64,000 nt of DNA from Wuchereria bancrofti (GCA_005281725.1 SSBO01000009.1:337309-401308); one strand, 5' to 3'. Shown: positions 37,801 to 50,500, numbered from the stretch's first letter. Numbers and translations: made by a program. The notes: a model not told the origin generated them from the letters alone.

Positions 37801-39111
37801 AAGCGACATTTGAGTACCTGTCATGGTTTACAAGATGATGATCTCAAAGATGGTTGTATTGATAAAATGAAATATAAGGAAGTGATCGAATCACGTTTGG
37901 AAAATGGATCACGTAATAAACGTTCCAAAAATTTACAAGTTTGTTGAAATAAGCTTTTTTCTTTTCTTTTTTTTTTCGTTTATTTATTTATAGATTTTGA
38001 ATAATTCTTTAATTAATACACTTTTTTCTTTTTTTTTTTTTAAAGAAATATTTATTACATCTGTAAATATATGGAATTATATAATTTATATTTTCATAAA
38101 CAATTAAACTTTAATATAAAGTAAGAGTAAATTCTTTTTTTTTAAAAAAAAACTTTTATTTGAAATTAGACAAAAAAATTTTGTCAGATTTAAATGTAAT
38201 TATTTTAATATTAATAAGATATTATATATGTTATCTAATGCTATGTTTTTCTCTTATTTTTTTTTGCAAAAAAAAAAGAAATTTTTAGCATTATAATAAT
38301 CTAATAATTATTTATCAATATTATTCTTAATTTTTTTTTACATCTTTTTGAAATTCAAGTTTAAACTTTTTGAATTTCAGCACTTCAAAGTTACACCAAA
38401 ATTATCACAAATGGTCAGTGATAATACTCCTAGCTCTTCTACTGTTACTGATTGTAATACGATGAAAATGATATCAGAAGTAGCAATAGCAGATGAAGCA
38501 TTATCAACTTTTCCAACTATTTCTTCTTCTTTTAGTAATTGGTTCGTTACTTTAATTTACGCAAAATTCATCATTTAATTGTAAAATTGTTTTTAAATTT
38601 GAAATAATTTTAATTTGATCAATTACTAATTAATTATTTAATCTTTTCATAAATTGCATATGTGTATATTTAATTTTACAGCAAATATTTTAGCAAACAA
38701 GAACAGTTCGCCTTGTCATTGATAAATTCATCTGTTGATAATATCGCATTAGAAGCTGGAAAGGATGGATCATTATCAGAAATGACTGAAATGTCATCAA
38801 ATGATAACACTAATCAATTCATGAGATTGAACACAATCGATGAAACAATTGAAGCTGTTATAGCAAATGGAAATGAAAATTCCATTAATAAAATGGGTAA
38901 AAATAATAGTAATAATAATAATAATGATAATAATAGTAATAGTAGGAATAATAATAAGAGCAATACTAATAGTAATAACAATGATAGTAATGATAATAAT
39001 ATCAGTAATAAGAATAATTATAATATCATCACTGATAACAATACTGATAACGTTAACAATAATAGCAATAGTTATGATGATCATAATAATAACAGTAATA
39101 TCATTACGTGA
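29943..39111 (+). CDS. C2HC/C2H2 zinc-finger protein with Ser-rich and Asn-rich low-complexity regions
   Basis: The twelve exons are 29943-30380, 31055-31154, 32224-32336, 32930-33006, 33180-33403, 34413-34544, 35531-35661, 36386-36455, 36729-36991, 37792-37938, 38381-38541 and 38682-39111. They give 761 residues in phase throughout. Three finger-like modules are visible: C334-x2-C337-x12-H350-x6-C357, C394-x2-C397-x13-H411-x3-C415 and C506-x2-C509-x12-H522-x3-C526 (followed by H527). Fingers 2 and 3 are interrupted by phase-0 introns at the same place, K|GN, and share R-x-CP-x-CD and GN-x-x-RH, so they arose by duplication. A Ser-rich tract (~63-110) is encoded by TCA repeats. The C-terminus (~685-760) is an Asn tract encoded by AAT/AAC repeats. 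Nucleic-acid binding is likely from the fingers and the location probably nuclear. I do not recognise the orthologue. Confidence 0.78.
33441..33950. repeat. ~103-bp intronic minisatellite in the zinc-finger gene
   Basis: Copies start near 33441, 33547, 33650 and 33751, each containing CTCATTTGTGGAACGGGTGC followed by AGAGAATATAATAATTAAATT. A degraded fifth copy sits near 33905. They lie in the intron between exons 5 and 6. Confidence 0.8.
34697..34822. repeat. (ATT)n microsatellite in an intron of the zinc-finger gene
   Basis: A nearly pure TTA/ATT array in the exon 6-7 intron. It gives a false poly-Ile frame on the minus strand. Confidence 0.85.
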
Positions 39112-41330
39112 TAATGGAATCTTTTTGAAAAAATGCTTAACAGAGAAAAAAAAGAAAGAAAAAATTACTTTGGATAATTAATAAAATTAATACATGAGAT
39201 TTTTTCCTTTTCCAAAATTTAATTCTAATAAATTGTTTTATTATTATTATTATTATTAATATTATTATTATTATTTTTATTATTATTGCTATTATTATTA
39301 TTCCTACTACTTTTATTATTATTATTTTCTGCCAATTTTATTTTCTTCCTCCATTTCATTAAACTTAATTTTGCTTTATTAATTATCATTGATTATTTGA
39401 ATATTTTGTGATTATTGTTGTTATGATACATACGTTTAGCAATTTAAAGAAAAAAAAAAACACAATATATTTTAAAATATATATTCTTTAGCATGTCAAA
39501 TAATGAAACTTGTATAACTTAAATAATCATAATAATTATATCATCACTTTGATTGGATGACAATTATTATTAATTATCAAAAAAATAAAACTAGAAGAAA
39601 ATTAGAAAGATAAATTTGTCTAGAAATACATTATGATATGATTATAATATCATAATTGATATTAATAATTATGAACGATTCTTTCTCATTCATATTATAA
39701 TTATCAATTATCATTATCCTCGTCTGATATCATTACCTCTATGATTTCTTTTTGTTTTATCTCTCCAATTTATTATCACTTCCTTCGTTGGTTTTTTCTG
39801 ATAACAATATTATATGATTATCTATTTAATGAAACTCTTTTATTAAAAAAAAAAAAGAAAACCATTTCATTTCGCACATTTGCTAAGCATAAAAAATTCT
39901 AATAGTTTTATTATTTATGTTTCAAAAACTATCCAAATGAAAATATGAATAATAAATTATGAAAATTTTCAAATTTCTTCAAATTTTGTCGAGAAAAAAA
40001 AATCCCTTCACTTCTTAAAAATGTATTTGAGAAACTTTTTTATATAATTTCTTTTTTTGAAATTTAGGAAATTTTTCATGAAATACGTTTTTTTCACTCA
40101 CTTTAAATTATTTACTGTCAGTGAACAAAATTGAATACTTTTATGCAAAAATTTTATGCTGTTTGTTTGATTTTGTTTTGAAATTTCAGTAATAAAAGTG
40201 CGCAAAATTAGCAAATAATTTATATTGGGTTTCTTTCAGGTCTTTCAGTTTCTTTTTTTTTTCTTTATTTTATTCTATAATTTATGCTTAATAATTCATT
40301 GTTATTTCATTATTTTAATCTTTTATATGAATTGCCTTATGTTAATTACTCTCATATACTTACTGATAGCATTATTCATTGATTTCTTTTTTTGAAAATT
40401 CTTCATCAATAAATTTTACTACAGCTGCAACAGCATTTTTGAATGAAAAGGAAGCAAAAATTCATATTTCATCATCAAATTCGAAAAAATGGTATACACA
40501 CACATACGTAGGCACATCCGACACGCACGTAAATACACACACGGACACTCACACCTGTAGACGTATCAGCATCTTGCTGACAGGAATCACAGTTTTCATT
40601 ATCATCCCAATTGTTGTCACATATCGAGACCGAAAATTCACGGTTAATTTTTCTGCAATTTTGGTTTGCTGCTTCTCAGACCGCTGGAATGTTAGGCAAC
40701 AATGATATTTGTTCGACCTTAGTTAATGGAGCGCTATGAAAATCCTCATTTTACATTCAGTTTTTTCTCTTGCTATTTTACGTGCAGTTCAGAGTGCATC
40801 TCATTTCAGGGCGTGTTGCATGAAACGAAGTATGAAATAATGGGATCTCATTTAAGATTGGTTTTAGATGAGATGAACTTTAGCTTTTTGTGTATATTTT
40901 GTTATCGGATAAAGGTGGGATGAAGGACTGGTTGAAAAATTTTGGAGAATATGATAGAATAATATGAAATAACTTTTATTAAAAATTTCGAATGCTTTTT
41001 GGTAGTATATATTCTTTCTCGTAATTGGTAAGGCTAATATATCAATTTTAAGTTTACAGAAAAAGAAAAACTCCAGTTAGAAATTGCACATTAGATATGG
41101 GAAGATTTTTAAATTGAAAAAAAGGTCGGTAAGTATGTGATCATGAAAATAATTAAGAGAATTATTGTTTATTGTTGTTATTCTTAATAAGCTAATTTCT
41201 GATCTGTAGTAATAAGCAAAATTCGAAATTATAAGGTATATAGGTAATTGTGTTTTTACCCTTAATAGTGTATATATTTTGCTGTGTTACAACTTTTTCT
41301 TCTCTATTCTGGCACTTGCAATGCTAACTT
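39112..41330. other. 3' flank of the zinc-finger gene and intergenic sequence
   Basis: ATT arrays (39238-39330) and a CA-rich patch (40495-40555) are present. A 108-codon frame (40379-40705) runs through the CA repeat and has no recognisable domain, so I do not call it. AATAAA-type signals near 39585 could end the zinc-finger transcript. Confidence 0.45.
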
Positions 41331-41339
41331 GTCACTTTT

Positions 41340-42275
41340 CCAGATTGGATTTACTCAGCAGTTCGTAGAATTTGTTGATATTCACTAGAATCAGTGAAAC
41401 TACAAATACTGATAGTTAAATAGAATATGGCATTATTCAACAACTCTTTGTCTCTTCCATCACGTACTGTTAGGGTACCAATATCATCTTTATCATCCGG
41501 TCCATTATCATCAGAAAGTGATTATCGAATTGATTTTCATATCTAGCTCATACTTCACGTTAATCTTTCCCTCTTGAGCGGATGAAGGGTGTAAATCAAC
41601 TTCGATTCGGAATTCGATCAGCTTTAATGATTGTTACGGGTAATCCACAGCATCTTTTCTTTTTCGGACAATGAACGTTGTAATTTCGTAAAATTTGTTT
41701 CCCCAATAGCATAGAAATCACCAATTGCTTTGTATCTTTGCATAATTATTAGCTTGATGAACTCACTCAAATCAGATTGACTCATTGATGGACTCAAATC
41801 AGATTAATTATGTGAAATCCAAAATGGAAGATCTAATAAATATGTGAACTCCAGAACAGAAGATCCAGAGAAACAGATTTAAAGATGTTTGTTAATTTTC
41901 AAGATGCATTATCAGATGGAAATCCATTTTGGAAATCATCTCAGTTTATTCTTAATAAATCAAATGACCGTCTCTATATTATCTTCAGTTTATACCAAGG
42001 TTTCACACTTGAAACAATAAATTTAAGCAAATATGAAGCGGCAAATTTGGTCCTGGTGAACATGTCCCTTTTCAGAGACTGTCAGAAGCAACGGTTTATT
42101 TCATTCACATTGATATCAAGCTGACAAGGACATCTGTCTGAACATCGAATTTTGATGTTCCAAGGAATTATGCAAGATTGTTTAACGACGAAAGTGTGAG
42201 TAACGAAAACGTTAGTTTATTAGTAAGACCGTCCAAAACTTTCGATTCATCAGAAAATATATCAAAATCTTGTAG
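41340..42275. pseudogene. Degraded coding-like tract, orientation ambiguous
   Basis: This stretch is less A+T-biased than its surroundings and reads protein-like in several broken frames. On the minus strand, successive frames give MQRYKAIGDFYAIGET (from about 41744), then IEFRIEVDLHPSSAQ (from ~41615), then KDDIGTLTVRDGRDKELLNN (~41490 to ~41430), ending at a TGA/TAA-bounded stop near 41347. At least two frameshifts separate the pieces. On the plus strand, 41885-42123 is open for 79 codons. A shifted frame reads GPGEHVPFQRLSEATV, then a stop, then NFDVPRNYARLFNDESVS up to a GTAAG donor-like site at 42276. I recognise no family. It could be one decayed gene, two decayed copies in opposite orientation, or part of the F-box gene's 5' region. 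Confidence 0.35.
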
Positions 42276-42627
42276 GTAAGAAAAAAACTCCAAAAAAAAA
42301 GATTTCCTGTTTTTTATTTTTTTTATGTGAAATTTTCACAAAATAAATAAGCAAAAAATAGTTCTGATTTTCTTACAGTTACATTTCTAGGTCTACTAGC
42401 ACGTTTGTATGTAATGCAAATTGTTTTATGTATTTATATTTAGGTATTTTTAGTATCCGAAGTATTTTTTAATGCAATTTGTGTGAAAATTTTCACAAAA
42501 TATAAATTTATTTACAAATCTGTAAATTTCTGAAAATTCTTGCCAGACAAACATTCTAAATCTTTTAATGAAAATGAAAGGAAATTGTGGGTTATTTGTT
42601 CAACATTCCAACTTTACTCCTTTATAG

Positions 42628-43344
42628 ATGTCAGCACTTCAAGATAGAAACGGGAACGATATCGTACAGGATGAATCCAAAGGATTGCTGTCACTTCTGG
42701 ACGAAATTATCATTCGTATAATTGAAAAATTGAGTTCCGAAGATATAGCTAATATAGCTGATACTTGCATTAAACTGCGAGAAGTTTGTGTTTAGAAATT
42801 TTACTTATTTAGCTTATTTTTTTAAAAATTCTGTTTTATCTCATATTCATTTCGGAATATATTTTGGTCCTTTAAAGTAACTAATTTACCGAAATTGCAA
42901 TTATTTTTGATTTTGATCACTTGTGTAATTGAAAATTTGAGTTTTCACTATATAGCTAGTATAGCGGCATATTAAAGGGATTTTTCATTTAAGACCAGGT
43001 TCCTTTCTTGTAAAGGATGGAGCACGGAACGCATTATTTATTTGCAATATATTGAAATAAACGAATCGTTTAGCTCTATCTGTTTGCACTGCTCTTATGT
43101 CTCATTGTGAAACAGTTGAATAAACTGTAATATCTTTTGGGATATGAAAATATCGGAAGCAATTATTTGTCTTCTTTTTTTTGCATTTCAAAATCTCTAA
43201 AAAAAAATGAGTTATATAATTTCGTTCTTCATACCTTATTTGAATTTGTTTTTTCAGGTTGTACGAAAAATGACGGCAGGTGATGAAAGTTTATCCGATT
43301 TCAGTATTGAAAGCATTGATGAATTGGAATTCATTTGCAAATAA
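42628..43344 (+). CDS. Small F-box domain protein (80 residues)
   Basis: Two exons (42628-42783 and 43258-43344) join in phase 0 with GT-AG sites. Residues ~20-57, LLSLLDEIIIRIIEKLSSED followed by IANIADTCIKLREVVRKM, match the F-box pattern (L-x-DE-I, hydrophobic heptads, L-x-x-x-D, a Cys at the V-C-x-x-W-like position). F-box proteins dock on Skp1 within SCF ubiquitin ligases. Almost nothing follows the box: a 23-residue acidic tail with no substrate-binding repeats. The ATG directly follows an acceptor (TTTATAG|ATG), so it may receive a spliced leader, or it may be an internal exon of a longer gene. One in-phase upstream candidate exon is 41427-41474 (ATG to AGG before GTACCA). AATAAA lies at 43408-43413. 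The degraded sequence upstream may be related. Confidence 0.65.
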
Positions 43345-44196
43345 AAACAACTGTATAATCTTTTCTTGAATCGAAGTAGCATTTTAATTGATATTAAGTA
43401 TGCTGCAAATAAAATATAGTTTTTAAATTAGAGGGACTATTATTGTCATGTTGTGTCGTTATTCCTATGTATTATGTATTGTTATCTTAATGTCATTTAA
43501 TTAACAGTATAATTAATATCAATCATCTTACTCTTTGCTCCCAACTTCTTGCATGAACATTTGCTGACATATTTTTTTAATCAACAAATAATAAGTGCTA
43601 AACAAATCAGAACTTTGCATTTGATGGTATTGTTTGTTAAGTCTGTTATTTACTGATTTTACGGATTAAATGTTCGTTTAAGTAATTTATATTTGCTACA
43701 AAATGTTCATGTTTACATCTCGAAATTGCACCTCATGGATGTATGCAATTATTGTGCTTATTTTTGCAATAAAAATTATTAATATTTTTGTTTTATTTGA
43801 TATAATGTATCTAGTTGTATTTAGCGCTATGTCACGTTTTATTTGAATATTTAATTCATTTCTAAATGTCAAAAGTTTTTACGCCAGCTTAGAATATTAG
43901 TCGTAAGAATACTAGTCAATTCTGATTACAGTTTTAGGATATTCACTTCATTCAATGAATTACATATCAAACTTAGGGTTATTATAAAATCGTATGAGCA
44001 CTGCAAAATTGTTTAACTGTTATATAACTCAAAATCTAACAGTTACTTGTTGAACTTATGTTTGAGACTTTCACAGGATACTATAAAATTATCTTCTTAT
44101 ACCACTGTAGGATATCTTGCTTAACTTATATTTCCAAAATAATATAACAGCAGCATTACGAATTTTTTAAATGGAGCTTTTTTCCCTTTTTTTTTA
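43345..44196. other. Spacer between the F-box and ePHD genes
   Basis: About 0.86 kb of AT-rich sequence with no exon recognised. The spacing and shared strand would permit an SL-processed cluster but do not prove one. Confidence 0.5.
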
Positions 44197-44203
44197 ATTA
44201 CAG

Positions 44204-46456
44204 ATGCGAAAGATGCCAGCCAATATAGCAAGTGATAGTAAAGCTAAGAAGAAAAGGAAAATGAAACGGAAGAAAATTCATACTGTAAAAGAAATAGCTA
44301 GCGAAGATGAACTCGTAAAAAATCGATTAAATGCAAAATTTAAAATGAAAACACAACGATCAAATGATGATGGTATGCCATGTTTAAGACTGACTAAAAG
44401 TAAGCATTTGTATGATTTCCTCATTTTTTGAATACTGATATGATGGTACTGTCTTGTTAAATCATTCCTGTTTAATCGATTCGTTCAATTTGAACTATCA
44501 ATAATTGTTAGTTAAAATGATTCGAATGTTCTATATGATATTAGATGTGTTATCAAGCTATGATTACGCTATCAATATAATTATATCTGATTTATTCTCG
44601 ATTATTTGCTTTCGCAACTTTCATTTAAGCTTCTCTGAAGCGAATCTAAATCTTGCTTTGCACTAGATATTAATTGATAATACGAAACATTTGCTAATTA
44701 TATTTAACAGAACTACTTAATATAATATATATATATTTTTTTTTCGTTGACAATAATTATTACCTTTATTTTACTGGTGGTAATTTCGGGATGTTTTCAC
44801 AAATAGTTAATTCAAGAAATGCTTGCAGTACTGAACATGATTTCATACAAAATTTCAAAATAATTTTTTAAATGCTTATTGTTTTATAGAAGAACAAATG
44901 GTGGTGAAAAATGGCGAAAAACATGATGTTTTATTGAAGAGAAGTCAAGAAGCATTGTTAAATCGTTTAAATCAAGTAAGTATGCGTTTATCGATTACGT
45001 CAAAAATATCTGAATTTCACGAAGGTTACTTGATATTTAGCGGTTAACCATGCCAGATGATCTAGAAGGCTTTTATGATACCCATGCAACTATTTATTTT
45101 AATTCATTCGTTGATTAGATTATATTTTTTGAGTTTCATTTTAGATTTCACTTTTTTCCATTTTGTCTTTTGCGGTCTATTTTTAGCTTTATTAGGTTGA
45201 ATGTAACGAACTAAAAATAGTAACTCGATGGAAATGTGCTCTTTGTCAACAACGTACCTTACGCTCTGTCTTGGGTGATCTATTCGGTCCATACTTCATA
45301 CGATTAAATGGAAATTATTGGCCTACACATTTGGCTAAGAAACCACAAAAAATAAATAAGCAAGTTGGTTATTGCTAAAAAATTCAAGTTTCTAAAAAAA
45401 AAATATATGAAATTTTGTTGGTTTTCTTTTTATGAAATTCTCCCTTATAATTTTGATTATATACTTAATAATGTAGTTGTGGCCTTATTATGATAAATAT
45501 TTTTCTTGATTATCATTTGATGAAAAATGACGCACTATGCCATATTTAATTTTAAGGGATGCCCTAAGATAGGCACTGAATGGAAAAAGCATGGCATTCT
45601 ATAAATAAAAAGGAAATATTCATTTTAATCGAAAATCACTTTTTTTAAAATCATTTTAGACTGAATTATATTGCGATATTTGGCTTCATGGTCCATGTGC
45701 TCTAACTGCACCTGGTATATATCTGGTCGGTAATCAACTTGACGGACTGGAAACAAAAATTGGTGCTTTTTGGGCTCAGGTTTTGAATTTATCCAATTTT
45801 TTGAAGAACAGTTCTCTAGTAAATACTAGAATCAAAAGAAATGACGTTAATTAAGTATAATCAGATAGTTATAGCTATGTACCAATCATAAATTTTAATT
45901 TTCGTTTTTTTCTTTTAAAGTTTAGTTTAAATTAGCTTCAGTAAATTTTTAGATTTTGTAATGAATTAAATTAAAGGGAGAAAATAAACTATATTACCTT
46001 TTACTCTATGTCTGTTTATGTCTTTGTTCCTTTCCTTTTTATGATGGTAATAAAATAATAAAATTTCTATAGCACTGTGCTGTATGCTCTAAAGAAGGTG
46101 CAGCAATTGAAAGTCGCGGCAAATATTATCATTTTCCATGCGCTCTACAAAAAGGTTCCGATCATTTAATTTTTATTTCAAATATACATGTTTATTTTAT
46201 TTGACTTTTACTAGATGCCATGATTGTGACTCATCCTTCGTAACTTTACAACCATTACCCTCAATTGTATACCGTTTTCTCCGAAACATTTCTTTTGCTC
46301 TCTAAAATAATAAAATCTCAACTTAGGAAATTTGTACTTAAATGATGAATATATTTGATTTTTTTGCCATTTGTCTACTGTAATCTAATTTTAGATTTAA
46401 TTTTTTTACATTTATTATGAATAATTGCACAATTCATTTCAGATATCGAAGCATGA
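44204..46456 (+). CDS. Extended PHD (ePHD) finger protein, PHD half incomplete
   Basis: Six exons (44204-44399, 44890-44975, 45196-45363, 45660-45779, 46073-46154, 46443-46456) give 221 residues. A Lys-rich N-terminus (~11-26, KKKRKMKRKK) looks like a nuclear localisation signal. The ePHD starts with WKCALC (residues ~105-110), LGDLFGPYF (~119-127), then CDIWLHGPCALTAPGIYLVG and HCAVCSKEGAAIES with YYHFPCAL. WKCALC, LGDLFGPY and H-x2-C-A are hallmarks of the ePHD seen in RAI1/TCF20, PHF6/11/14 and MLL-type chromatin proteins; LGDLFGPY is closest to the RAI1/TCF20 type. The usual Cys pair after GA-x-I and the final C-x2-H are missing. The last exon (DIEA then stop) is the least certain; an alternative acceptor near 46214 would end DAMIVTHPS. 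The ATG directly follows ATTACAG, so this may be a trans-spliced start or an internal exon. Confidence 0.7.
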
Positions 46457-47542
46457 TTCATGCAGAAAAATTGATTTTATTTTGGAAATTTCGTGCGATA
46501 GTTGAATATTTTGAAATTGGAACATTTCCTTTTTACTGTTTCTGGAATTGTTTTTAAATCTCTGATCTCTGATCTTCATTTATTTATTCGTTGTTTATTA
46601 GTACTATTTTGTTGTTTTAATTTCTGTGTTGTTATGATATATGAAATTTAAGATGCTGCGAAGTTTTTTTTTTGCAAAAATTTAATGAATTCTCAAAGTG
46701 GTGGATTATATTTTACTTCATATATTTTATTGTCATAGATATAAATGAAAGTTTGATTTGATGAATATTTCTCCCTTTTTTTTTGAAATCTTATCATTTT
46801 TATTAACAAATTATTTTATAAATAATTGTTGAAAATATTGTAGGAAACTTTGACAACATCAAATTGCTAATTTCAATTATTTCTATTCTTCAAACTTTCC
46901 AAAGAAAACGAAACAAAAGATAATGAATGTTTCTTGTTGTTACATTTTTTTTTTTTGTAAGTGTTAATGTCTTTCATATCAATATTTTGTATAAACTATG
47001 CTTTGTCTTAAAAATTATTCATGAAATAATAAACTTGCATTTATATCTCCAACACTGTTAATATTTTAAACTTACACAAATCTTCTTGGCAATATAATTT
47101 GAAGTAATTTGAGAAATGAATATTCATACCACTATATCAAACTTAGTTTCTTTTATTTTTTCCTATTCTTAATATGACTGAGTCTTTTTTTTTCTTTAAT
47201 TTCATATTTAGCAAAAAAAAAGAGAAAAAAAAAATAAATGAACAGAGCACAAAAGTGTGATAAGAGGTAAATTTTTTTTCAATATTAATTTCATTTATTA
47301 TTTCCTTGATTAATAAATATGAAACAGTAAGTTTCATTAGCACTCAACAGATAATTTTATTGATTTTTCTCTCACTAAACAAATGAAATTAATAATATTT
47401 TGATAAAAATTTGCATATTATCAAGGAATTATATGCAAATTTCCTTTACTATAATAAAAATCAATCATTCATAAAAATTTCTCGCATTTGCAAGAAACGG
47501 TCGTTCATTACGAAGGTGTCTATTTCGATTGAGATTTTAATT
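46457..47542. other. 3' region of the ePHD gene and spacer
   Basis: AATAAA at 47028-47033 is a candidate polyadenylation signal. No other exon was recognised. Confidence 0.45.
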
Positions 47543-50500
47543 ATGGAAAAAAATAATGCTAAAGTAAGTTTATTGTTAGAATTAGCAAAAAAGAAAAAAA
47601 AATTATTTAAAATTATAAATATAATTTCCATTTTTTTTTCAATCATATTAAAATTTCATTTAAATATTTTAATCAATTTATAACATAGAAGAAATTTTTT
47701 CCCTTTTTTCTTTGTTGTAACAATTGTTTAATGAACAAATAAGAGAATTAAATTATGTATTTATTAAAAATTAATTCTACATGTATTAAATTTTTTGAAA
47801 TTTAGTTTTTTTCAATCAAATTGAAATTAAAAAAAAAAAATAAGCAGAATTATTCTACGAATGTTATAAATTTTGGGATCTACAAACAATGGATAAAGCA
47901 ACATATGAATTACAAGAAAAAGTTATTGCTATCATATGGGATTGGATATCAGTTCAAGTACCACTTGATAAAATCAGCTTATTTATCAGTAAAGTTAGCC
48001 ATTTAAAAAATTTGACAAAAATTTTGAAATCTATTATTCAAGACATAATATAAACAACATAAATTATATAAATTTTTTTCAATTTTTTATTCTAATTTTG
48101 CAAATTTATTTATTACTAATTTATTATTCACACATCAAATCATTTTTATATTAAAAATAAATTTTTCCCTGTAGTTTTAATAATTTAACAAAGTTTTACT
48201 TTACTCCCCGAATTAATTTATATAATTAATTCACTTATGCTATTATTATACAATTTCTTTCTTTTTAAATAGTTTTTAAATTTTTTAAATAGTTTTTTTT
48301 AATTGATGAAATATCGATTTTTAGTTCTCAACTTCAATTCACATATATTTAATTATGTATAAGCAAATTTAAATTTACATATATTTAGTTATTTATAAGC
48401 CAACTTAAGTTCATAACATTCAGTAATGTGTCAACCAATTTAAGTTCATCTATATTCAATTACATAATACTAATTTAAATTCATATATATGACAATTTCA
48501 TTTAAATTCATTTATATTTAGTTATATTTAAACTATTTGTTGTCAATGCTTTATTATTTTATATTACATAATAATATTATCATTATTTTATTATGCTTAT
48601 GTTATTTAATTAATAAATTCGAATCAATTAATTTTTTCTTTCTTTTCCTCAAAAAAAAGCCAATAATATTTCTAAACAATTATGATCCATAATTTTTTAC
48701 AAATATTAGATATTTTCAAAAAAAGAAAAGAAAAAAAAAATTTTTTTTTAGCATCATTTAGAACGTGATATAATATTTTCTAGCTAATATCTAAAATAAC
48801 TCATATCTTCAAGGCTTCTTTTTTCTTTAATAATAATTTCAGATTAGTTTTATAATTTTTAAATAATTTGTCAAATTTTAAATTTAATTGTATTTTTTCT
48901 AAATTTATACATTATAAAATATATTTGTTTTAGATTCGTTCTATAGTTGTAGAAAATTTGGATGAGTATTATCCACGTGAATGTGCTTTTCTGGTTTATT
49001 GTGATGCTCGTTTTACGTCACCTGTTATAACTCGTGAATTGGCAAAATCAACGGTTCATATTTCCGGAATTTATAAATTAATTTCTGAATTAATTTTTTA
49101 AAATTCAATTATATAATTATAATCTTGCGTAAAAAGCTAATATCAATACGTATACAATATTTTTTACTCTTTAATTAATTAAATTATAATAGTAATTTCA
49201 TATATTCAGACAAATTTAATTTAATTTCTTCTCAATAAATAAGAAAAAAAAAGTGAAATACTAACATTATTTATTATCATAGGTAGGATTACCTGTGATA
49301 TTTTTGTTATCAATCAAGAAATGATATATCACATTGAAATGAATTTTATACGATTTAATTATTACAACAAATGATAATTGATTCATTAAATTTTGTTTTA
49401 ATCTAATACATTACCATTCTTTTGGTAATAAAAAGAAATAACCTTCAATTGTAATTAATTTAAGAAATAAATTTAAAAGAATTATTTAAATTTTTACCAT
49501 TGTAAAATTTGATAAATTTATTCATCTTAATTTGATCAATGCAATGATTTTTTGTTATGCAAATAATCAAAAAAAAAAATGTTAGTAAATTTAATAGTTT
49601 ATTAATTAGATATATTTATTTTCCTTATCTTTTCAAATATTTTTATCATACTTTTAAGTAGGTAAAATAAGTAACACAAGTAATTTTACTTTTTATATAA
49701 ATGTAAAACATCGAAAAATTATTTTAAAAAATGATAAATTTATATGAAAAATATCTTTTCAAATAAACATATTTAATGGGAAGATAATGGGAAAAAAAAA
49801 GAACAACGAAACAAAATAAATGGAAAAATCAATAGAAAGAAGAAAAAGTTGAAATAAAATTAATGCAATTTTTAACAATTTAAATATTAAATCTATAAAC
49901 ATGAATGATTTTACATACAATTTAGCATAAATGTAAAATATAGAAAATTTATAAGTAATGTTAAATTCTATATGAATAATAAAATTTTGAAAATTTTTTA
50001 TCATAAATATATTTAAATTTTGCAATGATTTGAATAAAATATTTGATTATTAAAAAAAAAAAAAAAAAGAAAAAATTATACTAATTATTAGAATGTGGAT
50101 ATAAATCATATCGAATCAAATGAATCGTCTTGGGCTATTTGTAAAAAATTACACCGTTTTCACAATGATCACGATCCTGGTATTATTGCGCTTATCTCTG
50201 GTAAATTTTGTTTTTAAAAAAAAAAAAAATAAAATGATATTTTAAAATTTTTCAATAATTTCTTTTATCATTCATTATAAAATAAAGAAAAAAAAATATA
50301 AAAATGAAAAGACATAGAAAAAATTAAAAAAGAATTAAAAATTTTCATTTCTTTTTTTTTTGAAAGTGAAAAAATTTAACAAATGAATGTTTTTAATATT
50401 TTTGATTAGTGTTTAATTAATAAATGCTAGAAATAATATTTCATTTTTGTTATAGAATCAAAAAACAAACAAACAAACAAAAAAATATTCAAAAAGAAAA

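Noticed and set aside
40379..40705. 108-codon + strand ORF with a Thr/His-rich middle
   Set aside because: The middle is a CA repeat. The flanks have no recognisable domain and there is no good splice or start context.
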